A stretch of DNA of 64,000 nt, taken from contig NZ_QFYR01000005.1 of NCBI RefSeq assembly GCF_003254705.1, positions 124,001 through 188,000 of the forward strand. The letters run 5' to 3'. The DNA comes from Phenylobacterium deserti (lineage in GTDB: Bacteria > Pseudomonadota > Alphaproteobacteria > Caulobacterales > Caulobacteraceae). The notes below the pieces were generated by a model. It was not told where the DNA came from, ran no database searches, and worked only from the letters and a program-made list of their open reading frames with translations. Below are positions 1-9,152 of the stretch, in pieces; within the stretch, counting starts at the first letter, position 1; each line of letters begins with the position of its first letter. Both the position numbers and the translations under genes were made by a program.

Positions 1-152
1 ACCAGCTGGGTGAGGCCATAGTGGTCGCGCAGGTCGATGAAGATCAGCCCGCCGTGGTCGCGCTTGCGATGGATCCAGCCCGACAGGCGAACGGTCTGGC
101 CAGTGTCGGCGGCGCGAAGTTGGCCGCAGGTGTGCGAGCGGTAAGCGTGCAT
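1..152 (-). CDS. aspS: aspartyl-tRNA synthetase, N-terminal part (cut by window edge)
   Basis: Only the first 50 or so codons are present; the gene runs off the left edge. The reverse strand starts with ATG at 152 and reads [13 protein letters not shown], then a segment with [19 protein letters not shown]. This is the N-terminal OB-fold anticodon-binding domain of bacterial AspRS, which charges tRNA-Asp (or tRNA-Asp/Asn) in the cytoplasm. The GxxxRRDHGG-like and IDLRD blocks are the family hallmark. The catalytic domain is outside the window, so completeness cannot be judged. It is divergent from the small ORF at 256. Confidence 0.93.
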   Translation of the reverse strand, partial: MHAYRSHTCGQLRAADTGQTVRLSGWIHRKRDHGGLIFIDLRDHYGLTQL

Positions 153-255
153 TCTCTTCAGGAAATCGGCTGATTTGGAGGGGCGGAAGGGCGCATGCGG
201 GGCCGTGGATGTCAAGGCGCGGGGCCGATGCGCCAAAGGGCGCGTTGAAGAGCCC

Positions 256-531
256 ATGACCCGCCTCGAAGATCCCGTCGCCGCACGTCTGGCCACCCTG
301 CCCCGCGGCTATTGCGAGGGGATGTTCGAAGGCCGCCGCTGGGGGGTGACGGTGAAAGGCTCGGACGACGGGCGGCGCTGGTGGATCTGGGGCGAGGAGC
401 TGGGCGGTCCGGACCGGATCAGCGGCAATCTTTATGTGCTGGACGGCGGGCGAGCCTTGCTCAAGCCCTGCGAGATGCCGGAGGCCAAGGTGCGCGCGTT
501 CGTCCTCGGGTACGAACCCGAGGGCGCCTGA
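256..531 (+). CDS. conserved small protein of unknown function (91 aa)
   Basis: I do not recognise a named family. The ATG at 256 ([12 protein letters not shown]) is preferred over an upstream in-frame start at 175, because the preceding 27 codons look like untranslated Arg/Gly-rich filler. The protein is soluble, with no signal peptide or membrane segment. It is rich in Trp/Gly/Arg around [21 protein letters not shown], which looks like a small beta-sheet fold, and ends in a short helical stretch ([14 protein letters not shown]). It is divergent from aspS and convergent with the gene at 589, 57 bp away. Codon use matches its neighbours, supporting a real gene. Confidence 0.7.
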   Translation: MTRLEDPVAARLATLPRGYCEGMFEGRRWGVTVKGSDDGRRWWIWGEELGGPDRISGNLYVLDGGRALLKPCEMPEAKVRAFVLGYEPEGA

Positions 532-588
532 GGGCGAGCACGGTTTGAAGCTGAAGACATTGCGGGCGGGGCCGAAGCGAAGGCGAGC

Positions 589-1203
589 TTAGCTGCTGTC
601 GCGCCACGACGGCCGGCGCAGGTTCGAGCCCCAGAGGCCGAAGCTGCGTACGAAGTCCTCGTCGGAGAGGCCCGACTGCTTCTGCCGCTCGTGATCAGCC
701 GCGATGCGGTCGGCGCGGTCGGCCAGATGCGCTGGCAGGGCGCCCTCACCGTCCCAGACGCCGAGTTCGTGGCAAAGATCCGCAATCTGCTGCTTGGCGT
801 CCCGGCTGAGAAAGTCATCGCACAGCGACAGCTGCTCGATAGCGTCGCCCAGCACGTCGAGACGGCGTTCGGCGTCCAGGCCGTCGGTTTCGCGCCAGAT
901 GGCCCGCTCCACCGCCAGGTTCAGCAAGTCCTTGCGGCGCTCGACGCCAGCCTCCCGCTCAACCTCCGCCGTCTCGCGAGCGGCGGCCTCGGCCGCGCGA
1001 GCCTCGCGCGCGGCGTCCCGGACCAGCTTGGCTTCCAAGGCCACGCTTTGCCGCACCGAACGTGTCAGCTTGTGCAGGGCCGAGGCCAGGTCCGCGAAGG
1101 CGTCCGGCTCCGGCGTCTCCAGCAGGCGGGCATGGGCCTCGCGCGCGGCGGTAAGACAAAGGTCCGCGACCTCCGCCAGCACACGCCCGTGCCGTTCCGC
1201 CAT
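589..1203 (-). CDS. hypothetical helical protein
   Basis: The gene encodes 204 aa from the ATG at 1203; a longer in-frame TTG start at 1257 is less likely. The N-terminal two thirds are Ala/Glu/Arg-rich and strongly helical (for example REARAAEAAARETAEVERE), consistent with a coiled coil. The C-terminal part is more globular and ends with an Arg/Trp-rich tail. There is no signal peptide, membrane segment or motif I can name. Similar Ala-rich coiled-coil proteins of unknown role are common in alphaproteobacteria, but no function is assigned here. It is divergent from the hybrid kinase at 1396. Confidence 0.65.
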   Translation of the reverse strand: MAERHGRVLAEVADLCLTAAREAHARLLETPEPDAFADLASALHKLTRSVRQSVALEAKLVRDAAREARAAEAAARETAEVEREAGVERRKDLLNLAVERAIWRETDGLDAERRLDVLGDAIEQLSLCDDFLSRDAKQQIADLCHELGVWDGEGALPAHLADRADRIAADHERQKQSGLSDEDFVRSFGLWGSNLRRPSWRDSS

Positions 1204-1395
1204 TTCCGCCGCACCATCCACGAACAAAACGAGAACACACCGCGCCGACGGAGTCAAGAATTCGCGACGCCGTTTGGGCTTCCGGCTCAGCTTACGATTT
1301 GTCTTTCATTGGGAATAAAGCACCAGCACCCTGGGTGACGCTGGCCGCCTGATGTCCTACAGACGGCTCCCTTCGAACGATCGAAAGGTCAGGCT

Positions 1396-4197
1396 TTGGC
1401 TCGCGATCAGGCGCAAGAGTTTGAGCGTCACCCGCTGGCTGGCGGCGGTGAAGTCGGTGCGTTGATCCGCGCGCATGACTGGGCCTCCACGCCTCTTGGA
1501 CCGATCAGCACCTGGCCGCAGCCCTTGAAGACGCTCGCAGCGCTGATGCTGACGTCCACGCAGCCGATGTTCATCGCGTGGGGCGAAGACCGGACGCTTC
1601 TCTACAATGAAGGCTATGCGGAGATCCTGGCCGCCAAGCACCCCGCTGCGCTGGGGCGCGACCTCCTGGAGGTTTGGGAAGAAATCCGCTCCGACCTGCT
1701 CCCGATTGTCGATCAGGCCTACGGCGGCGAGCCGGTCCACATGGCGGACATCGAGCTGTGGATGCTGAGGAAGGGCTTTCTCGAAGAGACCCACTTCGCC
1801 TTCTCCTATACGCCGGTGCGCGATGACGCGGGCGTGGTGCGGGGGATCTTCTGCGCCTGCCTGGAGATCACCGAACAGGTGGTGGGAGAACGCCGCCGCC
1901 GCGAGGCCGAAGCGGCGTTGCGGGAGCGAGAAGAGCGACTGCGTCACGTCCTGGACGGCATGGCGGAGGGGTTCACCCTGATCGCCCCGGACTTCACGAT
2001 CCTGGAGCAGAATCCGGAAGCCGCGCGCCGAGGACGGCCGAACGATGAGGTTATCGGGCGCTCGCACTGGGACGTCTACCCGGGCAGCGAAGACTCCGAG
2101 TTGGGCCGTTTGCTGAAATCGGCCATGGCGGAGCAGAAGCCGGCGTCTCTGGAACACCGCTACGTCTGGGAAGACGGGCGCCCGCAGTGGCTCGACATGC
2201 GGGCCTATCCGACACAGGACGGCTGGCTGGCGGTGTTCTGGCGCGACATCACCGAGCAGAAGCAAGCCGAGGAGCGCCTGCGGGAGAGCGAGGCACGTTT
2301 CCGGCTGATGGCCGACGCTGTCCCGCAGATCGTGTGGATCACCGACGGTGAAGGACGAGTCGAGTTCTTCAACAAGCAGTGGTCCGCCTACACGGGCGCG
2401 ATCTATCACCCGGACACGGCCGCGGAGACGTCGGAGAAGTACGTCCACCCGGACGACGGCGCCGCCACCATGGCCGCCTTCGAAGAGGCGCGGCGGACCG
2501 GCGGCGCCTTCCTGGTGGAGCACCGGATCCGCAGCAAGTCGGGCGATTACCGCTGGTTTCTCGTCCGAGCAGAACCCTATCGCGATCCCGCAACGGGCGA
2601 GATCACGCGCTGGTTCGGCGCATCGGTGGACATCCACGACCGCAGGGAGGCGGAGGCCCGCCTGCGCGATCTCAACGAGACGCTGGCGACGCAGGTCGCG
2701 GAGCGCTCGGCGGAGCGGGACCGGCTGTGGAACCTGTCGCAGGACATGCTCGCCCGGGCCGACTACACCGGCATGATGTCGGCGGTCAGCCCGGCCTGGG
2801 CCGATGTGCTGGGCTGGAGCGAGACGGAGCTGCTGTCGCGCGGCTATGCGACGTTCATGCACCCCGAGGACATGCCGCCGACCCTGGAAGCCATCCAGCG
2901 GATGTCGGTCACCGGGAAACCGACCCGCTTCGAAAACCGGATCGCCACTCGCGACGGCGGGTACAAGCCGATCGAGTGGACCGTCGCCCCGGAGCCGGAT
3001 GGGGCGAACTTCATCGCCGTCGGGCGCGACATCAGCGCCGCCCGGGCGCGTGAGGCCGAACTGGTGGCTGCGCAGGACGCCCTGCGCCAGAGCCAGAAGA
3101 TGGAGGCCATGGGCCAGCTGACCGGCGGCGTGGCGCATGACTTCAACAACCTGCTGATGCCGATCATCGGCGGACTGGACATGCTGCAGCGGCGCGATTT
3201 CGGCACCGAGCGCGACCGGCGGCTGATCGATGGGGCCCTGCAGTCCGCCGAGCGGGCCAAAACGCTGGTGCAGCGCCTGCTGGCTTTCGCCCGGCGCCAG
3301 CCCTTGCAGGCCACATCCGTGGACCTCAAGCAACTGGTGGCCAACATGGCCGAGCTGGTGGACGCCACCACGGGCCCGAACGTGGATGTGCGCCTGGAGG
3401 TGCAGGACGATCTGCCTCCGGCGGAAGCGGACCCGAACCAGCTGGAAATGGCGATCCTCAATCTGGCGGTGAATGCGCGCGACGCCATGCCGGACGGCGG
3501 GACGCTGACCATCTCCGCCGAGCGCGGAGCGCCGCCCTCCTCCGCCCGCGCGGCCGGCGGACCACACGGCTATGTGCGGTTGTCTATCGCCGACACCGGA
3601 GCGGGCATGGACGAGGAGACTCGGGCCCGCGCGGTGGAGCCGTTCTTTTCCACCAAGGGCGTGGGCAAGGGCACGGGCCTGGGACTTTCCATGGTGCATG
3701 GCCTGGCCGCCCAACTGGGCGGGGAACTGACCATCGACAGCGCCCCTGGAGAGGGCGCCACCGTGAGCCTCTGGCTGCCGGTCAGCCAGTCACAGCCGGA
3801 AGACGGCGGGCGGGCGGAAATGCCGGCGCCGAGCGAAGGGCCTGTCGGCGCGGCCTTGCTGGTGGACGATGAAGACCTGGTCCGCACCACGACGGCCGAC
3901 ATGCTGGTCCAACTGGGCTTTCAGGTGGTGGAGGCGAACTCTGGGGAGCACGCCTTGTCGCTGATCGCCGGCGGGTTGGTCCCGGACCTGCTGGTGACCG
4001 ATCACCTGATGCCGGGGATCAACGGAGCGGAGCTGGCGCGGCGCCTTCGCGCGGACCGGCCGGATCTGCCGATCCTGATCGTCTCCGGATACGCCGACGC
4101 CGAGGGCCTGCCGACGGACCTTGCCCGGCTGACCAAGCCGTTCCGGAGCGCAGAACTGACGGCGAGCCTGGTGACCCTGGGCGCTCTGGCGAAATAG
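1396..4197 (+). CDS. PAS-domain hybrid sensor histidine kinase with C-terminal receiver
   Basis: This 933-aa soluble kinase has no membrane segments. The N-terminal 150 residues carry the DWAxTPLGPIxxWPxxLK-type sensor block seen in many PAS kinases. At least three PAS/PAC repeats follow, with DITEQKQAEERL and DISAARAREAEL linkers. The HisKA H-box is GGVAHDFNNLL with His about 581. The HATPase domain has an N-box (NLAVNARDAMPDGG), a DTGAGMD box and a GKGTGLGLSMVHGL box. The C-terminal receiver has acidic DDED, phospho-acceptor Asp about 869 (LLVTDHLMPG) and a KPF lysine. The start is a TTG; I saw no in-frame ATG nearby. No response regulator gene is adjacent, so the partner and the cytoplasmic signal are unknown. 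Confidence 0.92.
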   Translation: MARDQAQEFERHPLAGGGEVGALIRAHDWASTPLGPISTWPQPLKTLAALMLTSTQPMFIAWGEDRTLLYNEGYAEILAAKHPAALGRDLLEVWEEIRSDLLPIVDQAYGGEPVHMADIELWMLRKGFLEETHFAFSYTPVRDDAGVVRGIFCACLEITEQVVGERRRREAEAALREREERLRHVLDGMAEGFTLIAPDFTILEQNPEAARRGRPNDEVIGRSHWDVYPGSEDSELGRLLKSAMAEQKPASLEHRYVWEDGRPQWLDMRAYPTQDGWLAVFWRDITEQKQAEERLRESEARFRLMADAVPQIVWITDGEGRVEFFNKQWSAYTGAIYHPDTAAETSEKYVHPDDGAATMAAFEEARRTGGAFLVEHRIRSKSGDYRWFLVRAEPYRDPATGEITRWFGASVDIHDRREAEARLRDLNETLATQVAERSAERDRLWNLSQDMLARADYTGMMSAVSPAWADVLGWSETELLSRGYATFMHPEDMPPTLEAIQRMSVTGKPTRFENRIATRDGGYKPIEWTVAPEPDGANFIAVGRDISAARAREAELVAAQDALRQSQKMEAMGQLTGGVAHDFNNLLMPIIGGLDMLQRRDFGTERDRRLIDGALQSAERAKTLVQRLLAFARRQPLQATSVDLKQLVANMAELVDATTGPNVDVRLEVQDDLPPAEADPNQLEMAILNLAVNARDAMPDGGTLTISAERGAPPSSARAAGGPHGYVRLSIADTGAGMDEETRARAVEPFFSTKGVGKGTGLGLSMVHGLAAQLGGELTIDSAPGEGATVSLWLPVSQSQPEDGGRAEMPAPSEGPVGAALLVDDEDLVRTTTADMLVQLGFQVVEANSGEHALSLIAGGLVPDLLVTDHLMPGINGAELARRLRADRPDLPILIVSGYADAEGLPTDLARLTKPFRSAELTASLVTLGALAK

Positions 4198-4315
4198 GTG
4201 GAGCGGTCGGGGCGATGGACTTGGCTGACGGCCCGCCCGCCCATTCTAGGCCCCCACGGCGTCATAAATACCAGCGACGTGCGAACCCGGATGCGGCCGG
4301 CAGTGTTCTGGGCGG

Positions 4316-4603
4316 ATGCCGCGCTATTTCTTCCACATCGACGACGGCGAAGATGGTCGTGATGTCGATGGCACCGATCTGCCCGACATCCGCGCCGCGA
4401 AGGCCGAAGCGGCATCGACCTTAGGGGCGATGTTGATGGATGAAGGCGCCGCCTTCTTCGACCGCGGGGAGTTGAAGGTGACTGTCGAGGATGAGCGCGG
4501 GCTGACGCTGTTTGCGCTGGAGATCACCTCCAGCGGCGGGCGGACGGTGCTGGCGCTGACGCGGGACGCCTGTCAGCGGGCCAACGGAACCGGCTGGCGC
4601 TGA
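4316..4603 (+). CDS. DUF6894 family small protein
   Basis: This 95-aa soluble protein begins MPRYFFHIDDGEDGRDVDGTD, the hallmark of the DUF6894 family common in alphaproteobacteria. The family usually shows an RYFFHxxDG start, a D-x-x-G-xxLPD turn and a helix rich in Ala (RAAKAEAASTLGAML), all present here. Its biochemical role is not established. The 3' end overlaps, in convergent orientation, the last 31 bp of the gene at 4573. There is no operon partner on the same strand. Confidence 0.8.
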   Translation: MPRYFFHIDDGEDGRDVDGTDLPDIRAAKAEAASTLGAMLMDEGAAFFDRGELKVTVEDERGLTLFALEITSSGGRTVLALTRDACQRANGTGWR

Positions 4604-4803
4604 CGCACCTCGCTGCGTGTGGCCTGCATGAGATTGCGGGCGGCCAGCCTGGTGTTCCCGAACCATAGCTCGGCACGAGACGCAGCCCGGAACGGCAGGG
4701 CGCCAAACTTCTGCTGAGCGGTTTGCAGGTCGGCGGCGCGGATGGTGCATCCGCAGGTGAAATCGCCCTGCTCGTCGAACGCCTTCACCTTGTAGATCGG
4801 CAT
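4573..4803 (-). CDS. hypothetical 76-aa protein
   Basis: Starts at ATG 4803 (MPIYKVKAFDEQGDF), preceded by a good GGGAGA ribosome-binding site about 7 nt upstream. The longer reading frame extending leftward of the start on this strand is low-complexity Pro/Ser and is rejected. The product is a small soluble protein with CGC near residue 18, then Ala/Gln/Arg-rich helices. No family is recognised. It lies tail-to-tail with the DUF6894 gene, with a 31-bp overlap of coding ends. Divergent from the serine hydrolase at 4923. Confidence 0.6.
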   Translation of the reverse strand: MPIYKVKAFDEQGDFTCGCTIRAADLQTAQQKFGALPFRAASRAELWFGNTRLAARNLMQATRSEVRQRQPVPLAR

Positions 4804-4922
4804 TTCTCTATCTCCCGTGGAAGAGTTAACACTTTTGATGCCCCAAAAGTTCACCGGCCCGCGGCCTTGACCGTTCCACGACGCGTTTCCAACGTGGCGG
4901 AAATCATGGGGGAGACGAGCCG

Positions 4923-6221
4923 ATGACGTGGAAGCTGGCGCGGGTGTTCGGGGGCGCGGCGATGGCCGCGGCGCTGGCGGGTTGGGCCACGGCTCCGATG
5001 GCGCAGCCGGTTCCGTCCGCGGTGGCGGCACCGGCCGGCATGAAGGTCGACCCGCAGCGGATCGCCAAGGTCGGCGCCATGCTGCAGTCCTATGTGGACG
5101 AGGGGCGGATCGCCGGCGCGGTGGTGGAAATCCGCCAGGACGGCCGGCCGGTCTACTTGCAGGCGGTGGGCTGGCGCGACCGCGAGGCGCGCGATCCGAT
5201 GCGCCAGGACACTATTTTCCGCATCGCCTCCCAGACCAAGGCGCTGACCAGCGTGGCGATCATGATGCTGATGGAGGACGGCAGGCTGCTGCTGGACGAT
5301 CCGCTCGGCAAGCACCTGCCGGAATGGTCGAAGACCACGGTCGCGGTGGCGCGGCCGGCGGGCGGCTACGACGTCGTGCCGGCCAAGCGGCCGATCACCA
5401 TTCGCGACCTGCTGACCCACACCGCCGGGATCTCCTATGGCAGCGGGCCGGCCGAAGGGGCGTGGCGCGAGGCGGGGATCACCGGCTGGTACTTCGCCGA
5501 CCAGACGACGCCGGTGGCCGCGCAGGTGGCCAAGATGGCGTCCCTGCCCATGGCCGCCCAGCCCGGCGAACAGTTCGTCTATGGCTACAACACCGACATC
5601 CTGGGCGTAGTGGTCGAGAAGATCAGCGGCCAGACGCTGGAAGCCTTCCTGAACGAGCGGCTGATCCGGCCGCTCGGGATGAAGGACACCTCGTTCTACC
5701 TGCCGCCGGAAAAGGCGAGCCGGCTGGCGGTGGTCTATTCGGCCGGGCCGCAGGGCCTGCAGCGCGCCGCCGATCCGGGCCAGCGGATGGGCGGCGGTCA
5801 CGTGGGTCAGGGGCATTACCTGAACGGGCCGCGGGTGGCGTTCTCGGGCGGTGCGGGCCTGCTGTCGACGGCGGCCGACTACAGCCGGTTCCTCGAGATG
5901 ATGCGGCGGGGCGGCGAGCTGGACGGGCGGCGCTACCTCAGCCGCAAGAGCGTCGAGCTGATGACGGTGAACCACCTGGTGAGCGCGCCCTACCCCGATG
6001 GCACGGGCTTTGGGCTGGGCTTCCGCATCCTGACGGACCTGGGCAAGAACGGGCGGCCGGGGTCGGTGGGCGAGTTCAGCTGGGGCGGCGCCTACCACAG
6101 CAACTACTGGGTCGATCCCAAGGAGCGGCTGACGGTGGCCTACATGATCCAGCTGATCCCGGCGGGGGACCTGGACGACGTCGGCAAGCTGCGGGCGCTG
6201 CTCTATCAGTCGCTAAACTAG
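4923..6221 (+). CDS. secreted serine hydrolase, beta-lactamase (class C)/EstB-type fold
   Basis: This 432-aa protein has an N-terminal signal peptide (hydrophobic to about residue 27, ending APMAQP), so it is probably periplasmic. The catalytic SxxK is S103-Q-T-K106 in FRIASQTKALTS. The region FVYGYNTDILG at about 218-228 is where class C beta-lactamases and EstB esterases carry the catalytic Tyr motif; here it reads YGY (220-222) instead of YSN. A C-terminal FSWGGAYHSNYW segment sits where the KTG/HxG motif lies. The family covers esterases, D-aminopeptidases and beta-lactamases, so the substrate cannot be assigned. Convergent with the SDR gene, 6 bp away. Confidence 0.88.
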   Translation: MTWKLARVFGGAAMAAALAGWATAPMAQPVPSAVAAPAGMKVDPQRIAKVGAMLQSYVDEGRIAGAVVEIRQDGRPVYLQAVGWRDREARDPMRQDTIFRIASQTKALTSVAIMMLMEDGRLLLDDPLGKHLPEWSKTTVAVARPAGGYDVVPAKRPITIRDLLTHTAGISYGSGPAEGAWREAGITGWYFADQTTPVAAQVAKMASLPMAAQPGEQFVYGYNTDILGVVVEKISGQTLEAFLNERLIRPLGMKDTSFYLPPEKASRLAVVYSAGPQGLQRAADPGQRMGGGHVGQGHYLNGPRVAFSGGAGLLSTAADYSRFLEMMRRGGELDGRRYLSRKSVELMTVNHLVSAPYPDGTGFGLGFRILTDLGKNGRPGSVGEFSWGGAYHSNYWVDPKERLTVAYMIQLIPAGDLDDVGKLRALLYQSLN

Positions 6222-6227
6222 GGGCGG

Positions 6228-7247
6228 TCAGCGGGCCAGGGGCGCGGCGCGGCGCAAGCCGGCGCGCAGGGTGCGGGCGGCGATCAGCGCGCCGCCGGCC
6301 ACCGCGAGGCCCGCCAGGCCCGCGGCCTTGCCCAGGCGCCGAGCGTCGTGGCGCCGCCACTGGCCGGAGACTTCCAGGCCGTCGTCCTTTGTCTGGGTCG
6401 GGCGCCAGAGATTTCCGGGGCTGGTGTCGGCGGCCCGGCCGGGGAACTCCATCAGCCGGCTGGCCAGGCCCGTGAACGCTTCCGACAGGCCAGGGGCCAG
6501 GCGTGCGCCCGCCAGGGTGGCCAGGCCGAAGGCGCGGCCGGCGACGGTTTCGCGCCGCGGATTGCGGGCCATGCGCAGGCAGGCGCGGGCCACGGCCCGC
6601 GGAGGGTAGAGCAGCCAGATCGGCCGCACCGCCTGGCCCGTCTCATTGGCGGCGCGCTGGTAGATGGGGGTGTCGATGGCGGCCGGCAGCACGGTGCAGA
6701 CCTTCACGCCAGGCGCATCGTGCAGCTCCTGGCGCAGGGCTTCGGACAGGCCCCGGACGGCGAACTTGCTGGCCACGTAAGACGAGGCGTAGGGCTGACC
6801 CACCACGCCCAGCACCGAGCTGATGTTGATCAGCACGCCCTTGCCCTGCTGGCGGAAGTGGGTGATGGCGGCGCGCGAGCCGAACATCGCGCCGCCGACG
6901 TTGACGTTGATCACCCGCGACAGGGCCTCGGGCGTGGTCTGGTCGATACGGCCGAACTGCATGACGCCGGCGTTGTTGATCCAGACCTCGAAGCCGCCGA
7001 ACTCGGCCAGAGCCCGGGCGGCGAGCGCCTCCACCTGAGCCGGATCGGAAACGTCGGTGGGCTGGGCTATGGCGCGGGCGCCGGCGCTCTCGCACTCGGT
7101 GGCGGCGGCCTGGAGGGCGTCAGCGCCGCGGGCCGCCAGCACCAGGTCGTAGCCTTCCTTGGCGAACAGGCGGGCGGTGGCGCGGCCGGCGCCGCTGGAT
7201 GCGCCGGTGATCACGGCCACGGGACGACGGGCTTGCGAACGGTCCAT
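6228..7247 (-). CDS. SDR family NAD(P)-dependent oxidoreductase with C-terminal membrane anchor
   Basis: The 339-aa classical short-chain dehydrogenase carries a cofactor-binding TGASSGAG at 14-21, NNAG at 91-94, catalytic Ser in NISSVLG (about 143) and Y157-x-x-x-K161. The SDR core ends near residue 250. The remaining part contains a hydrophobic stretch near the C-terminus (AGLAGLAVAGGALIAARTL) flanked by Arg, suggesting a single membrane anchor. This longer SDR type is widespread in bacteria, usually with unknown substrate. The start is an ATG at 7247 with AGG upstream. No operon partner on this strand. Confidence 0.88.
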   Translation of the reverse strand: MDRSQARRPVAVITGASSGAGRATARLFAKEGYDLVLAARGADALQAAATECESAGARAIAQPTDVSDPAQVEALAARALAEFGGFEVWINNAGVMQFGRIDQTTPEALSRVINVNVGGAMFGSRAAITHFRQQGKGVLINISSVLGVVGQPYASSYVASKFAVRGLSEALRQELHDAPGVKVCTVLPAAIDTPIYQRAANETGQAVRPIWLLYPPRAVARACLRMARNPRRETVAGRAFGLATLAGARLAPGLSEAFTGLASRLMEFPGRAADTSPGNLWRPTQTKDDGLEVSGQWRRHDARRLGKAAGLAGLAVAGGALIAARTLRAGLRRAAPLAR

Positions 7248-7408
7248 TTTGCCTCCGGGTCGGAATAGACAACCGAAGCTCCCACTGCCTATGGCGGTTC
7301 CAACAGTGCAGGTCGCAAGCGGCTCCCGCTCAGGGGGCTGTCGAGCATTGAGACGCCGTCAGGAAGTGGCGCGGTCGGAGTGGTTGGCCGACCGCGCCGA
7401 TCCTCAGG

Positions 7409-7663
7409 TTACCGCGCCACGTGCGAGTGGGTGTGGCCCGCCTCTGCATGGTCCTCGCCCATGCGAAGCGCCTTAGACCAAGGGAGGATCTGCCAGAGCG
7501 CCGAGAGACCGACGAGGGCGTAGATCACCCGCGCGCCGGCGCTTTCGTCGCCTCCGAAAATGTTGGCGACCAGATCCATCTCGTGACCGCCCATGGCCAC
7601 CAGACCCCAGTTGACGCCGCCGACGATCAAAAGCGCCAGCGTGATGAGATTGAGAGCTTTCAT
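7409..7663 (-). CDS. DUF378 domain small membrane protein
   Basis: The start is the ATG at 7663, with AAGGA 7 nt upstream; a TTG two codons earlier is less likely. The 84-aa product has two hydrophobic segments: LNLITLALLIVGGVNWGLV with the DUF378 signature GGVNWGL, and VIYALVGLSALWQILPW. The C-terminal tail is His-rich (HAEAGHTHSHVAR) and could bind metal, although that is only a guess. DUF378 proteins (YuzA-like) are small inner-membrane proteins of unknown function. Confidence 0.83.
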   Translation of the reverse strand: MKALNLITLALLIVGGVNWGLVAMGGHEMDLVANIFGGDESAGARVIYALVGLSALWQILPWSKALRMGEDHAEAGHTHSHVAR

Positions 7664-7861
7664 AGACAAGTCCTTGAAGCTGTTGGTACCCGATCATTGG
7701 AGCTCATCGACCGTTGTTCCGAGCGCAGAGCTTGCCGCAACGAAGCGCGATTACAGCATTTGATTGATATCGACCACTTGCCGTTCAGACCACAACTTTG
7801 AGCCGCAGCTCCACTTGAGCTGAAACCAATATCGGAACGTCGATAGACGGGCGGAGTTGTT

Positions 7862-9115
7862 GTGCGGGATTCACCCGCAGGCGCTCAGATGACCCTTCTA
7901 TCGATCATTCGTTTCTTCACGACCTTACTGTCGCTCGCGATCCTGGGCACAGCCGCCTACCTCCTCTGGAGCTGGCAAGACGGCGCGCTTGTGCGGGACG
8001 CGACCGGCGACCTGGTCCGAGTTCGGGACGATTGGCGCCTATGGACAGGCCTTGGACTGCTCGCCTGGTCGTTCCTAGGACGTTGGCTGATGGCGCCGTT
8101 GCTCGCTCGCAAGGACGAGCGCCGCACCAAGCCTGAGCGTTCAGGCGGGCACGAGATCGCGGGAGCCAGCGGCGCCAAGCTCTACGTGGAGCGGCATGGA
8201 CGGGCGGACGGCCCGCCGATCATCTTCACCCACGGCTGGGGCATGGACAGCACCTTCTGGTCCTATGCGAAACAGGATCTGGGCGACCGGTTCAGCCTGA
8301 CGCTTTGGGACCTGCCCGGCCTGGGCAAGAGCCGGGCGGCAGAGGTCAGCCTGCCGGCTTTCGCCGCGGACCTTGCGACGCTGATCGAGCTTTCTGGCCG
8401 CCGCCCCGTCGTTCTGGTGGGCCACAGCATCGGCGGCATGACCATCCAAACGCTGCTGCGCGACCGCCCGGAACTGGCCAGCCGTATCGCGGGCGTGGTG
8501 TTGCTGAACACGACGCACACAAACCCGATCCGCACCATGGTCCTCAGCGGCTTGCTGAGCGCGCTCCAGAAGCCGCTGATCGAGCCGGCCATGCGGCTCA
8601 CGAAACTCCTGCACCCGGTGGTCTGGCTGTCGAAGTGGCAGAGCTACCTCAGCGGCTCGTCGCACTTGGCCCACCGCTTTGGCTTCGGGAAGTTCGTGAC
8701 CCGCAGCCAGCTGGAGCACGTAACGCTTCTGTCGACGCGGAACCCGCCGAAGGTCGAGGCGGCGGGCGACCTGGCGATGCTGCATTGGGACGCCACCGGC
8801 GCTGTTCGCAACTTCAATCGTCCCCTGCTGGTGATCGGCGGGGACAAGGACATCGTGACCAAGCTCGAGGCCAACCGGACGATCGCCGAGAGCGCACCCC
8901 AGGGCGAACTGAAGGTCATCCAGGGCGTGAACCACCTCGGACCGATGGAGCGTGCGGACCTGTACAACCAGATGATCGCCGACTTCGCGTTGGCCGCTCA
9001 GCCTGCGGTTTCGGCCGACATGCCGACCAGCCCCGCCGCATCGCGGCCGGAACCCCTGCCGCGCGAAGCCGACGAACGCCCCTCGCAGAGCCCGACGAGC
9101 CGCCGCCCGTTCTGA
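7862..9115 (+). CDS. membrane-anchored alpha/beta hydrolase
   Basis: The protein is about 417 aa. Two N-terminal hydrophobic segments (within residues 15-36 and 60-80 from the GTG start) anchor it in the membrane. The alpha/beta-hydrolase domain follows, with oxyanion-side HGWGMDS, nucleophile elbow GHSIGG (Ser about 189) and a late VIQGVNHLGPME His. An acidic residue sits in VIGGDKDIV. The start is uncertain: GTG 7862 has GGAG 5 nt upstream, while the in-frame ATG 7889 gives a nine-residue shorter protein. The C-terminal 40 residues are a Pro/Ser-rich tail. Substrate is unknown. Convergent with parC. Confidence 0.87.
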   Translation: MRDSPAGAQMTLLSIIRFFTTLLSLAILGTAAYLLWSWQDGALVRDATGDLVRVRDDWRLWTGLGLLAWSFLGRWLMAPLLARKDERRTKPERSGGHEIAGASGAKLYVERHGRADGPPIIFTHGWGMDSTFWSYAKQDLGDRFSLTLWDLPGLGKSRAAEVSLPAFAADLATLIELSGRRPVVLVGHSIGGMTIQTLLRDRPELASRIAGVVLLNTTHTNPIRTMVLSGLLSALQKPLIEPAMRLTKLLHPVVWLSKWQSYLSGSSHLAHRFGFGKFVTRSQLEHVTLLSTRNPPKVEAAGDLAMLHWDATGAVRNFNRPLLVIGGDKDIVTKLEANRTIAESAPQGELKVIQGVNHLGPMERADLYNQMIADFALAAQPAVSADMPTSPAASRPEPLPREADERPSQSPTSRRPF

Positions 9116-9121
9116 GCTCAA

Positions 9122-9152
9122 GTCCGAGCGGAAGCTGCCGCCTACTTCGGAC
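9122..9152. terminator. imperfect hairpin between convergent hydrolase and parC ends
   Basis: GTCCGAGCGG at 9122-9131 pairs with CCGC (9138-9141) and TCGGAC (9147-9152) around a 6-nt loop. A 5-nt bulge that includes the parC stop interrupts the right arm. There is no clear U-tract. It might act as a bidirectional terminator for the convergent pair, but the pairing is imperfect. Confidence 0.3.

Noticed and set aside
1357..3714. 785-codon open frame antisense to the hybrid kinase
   Set aside because: It is a shadow of the GC-rich kinase gene: its residues are Arg/His/Gly/Pro-rich without domain, while the plus frame shows PAS, HisKA and receiver motifs.
7834..7858. GGAAC-N16-AGTT near the alpha/beta hydrolase start as an EcfG promoter
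   Set aside because: The -10 reads AGTT rather than CGTT and lies almost on the GTG start.
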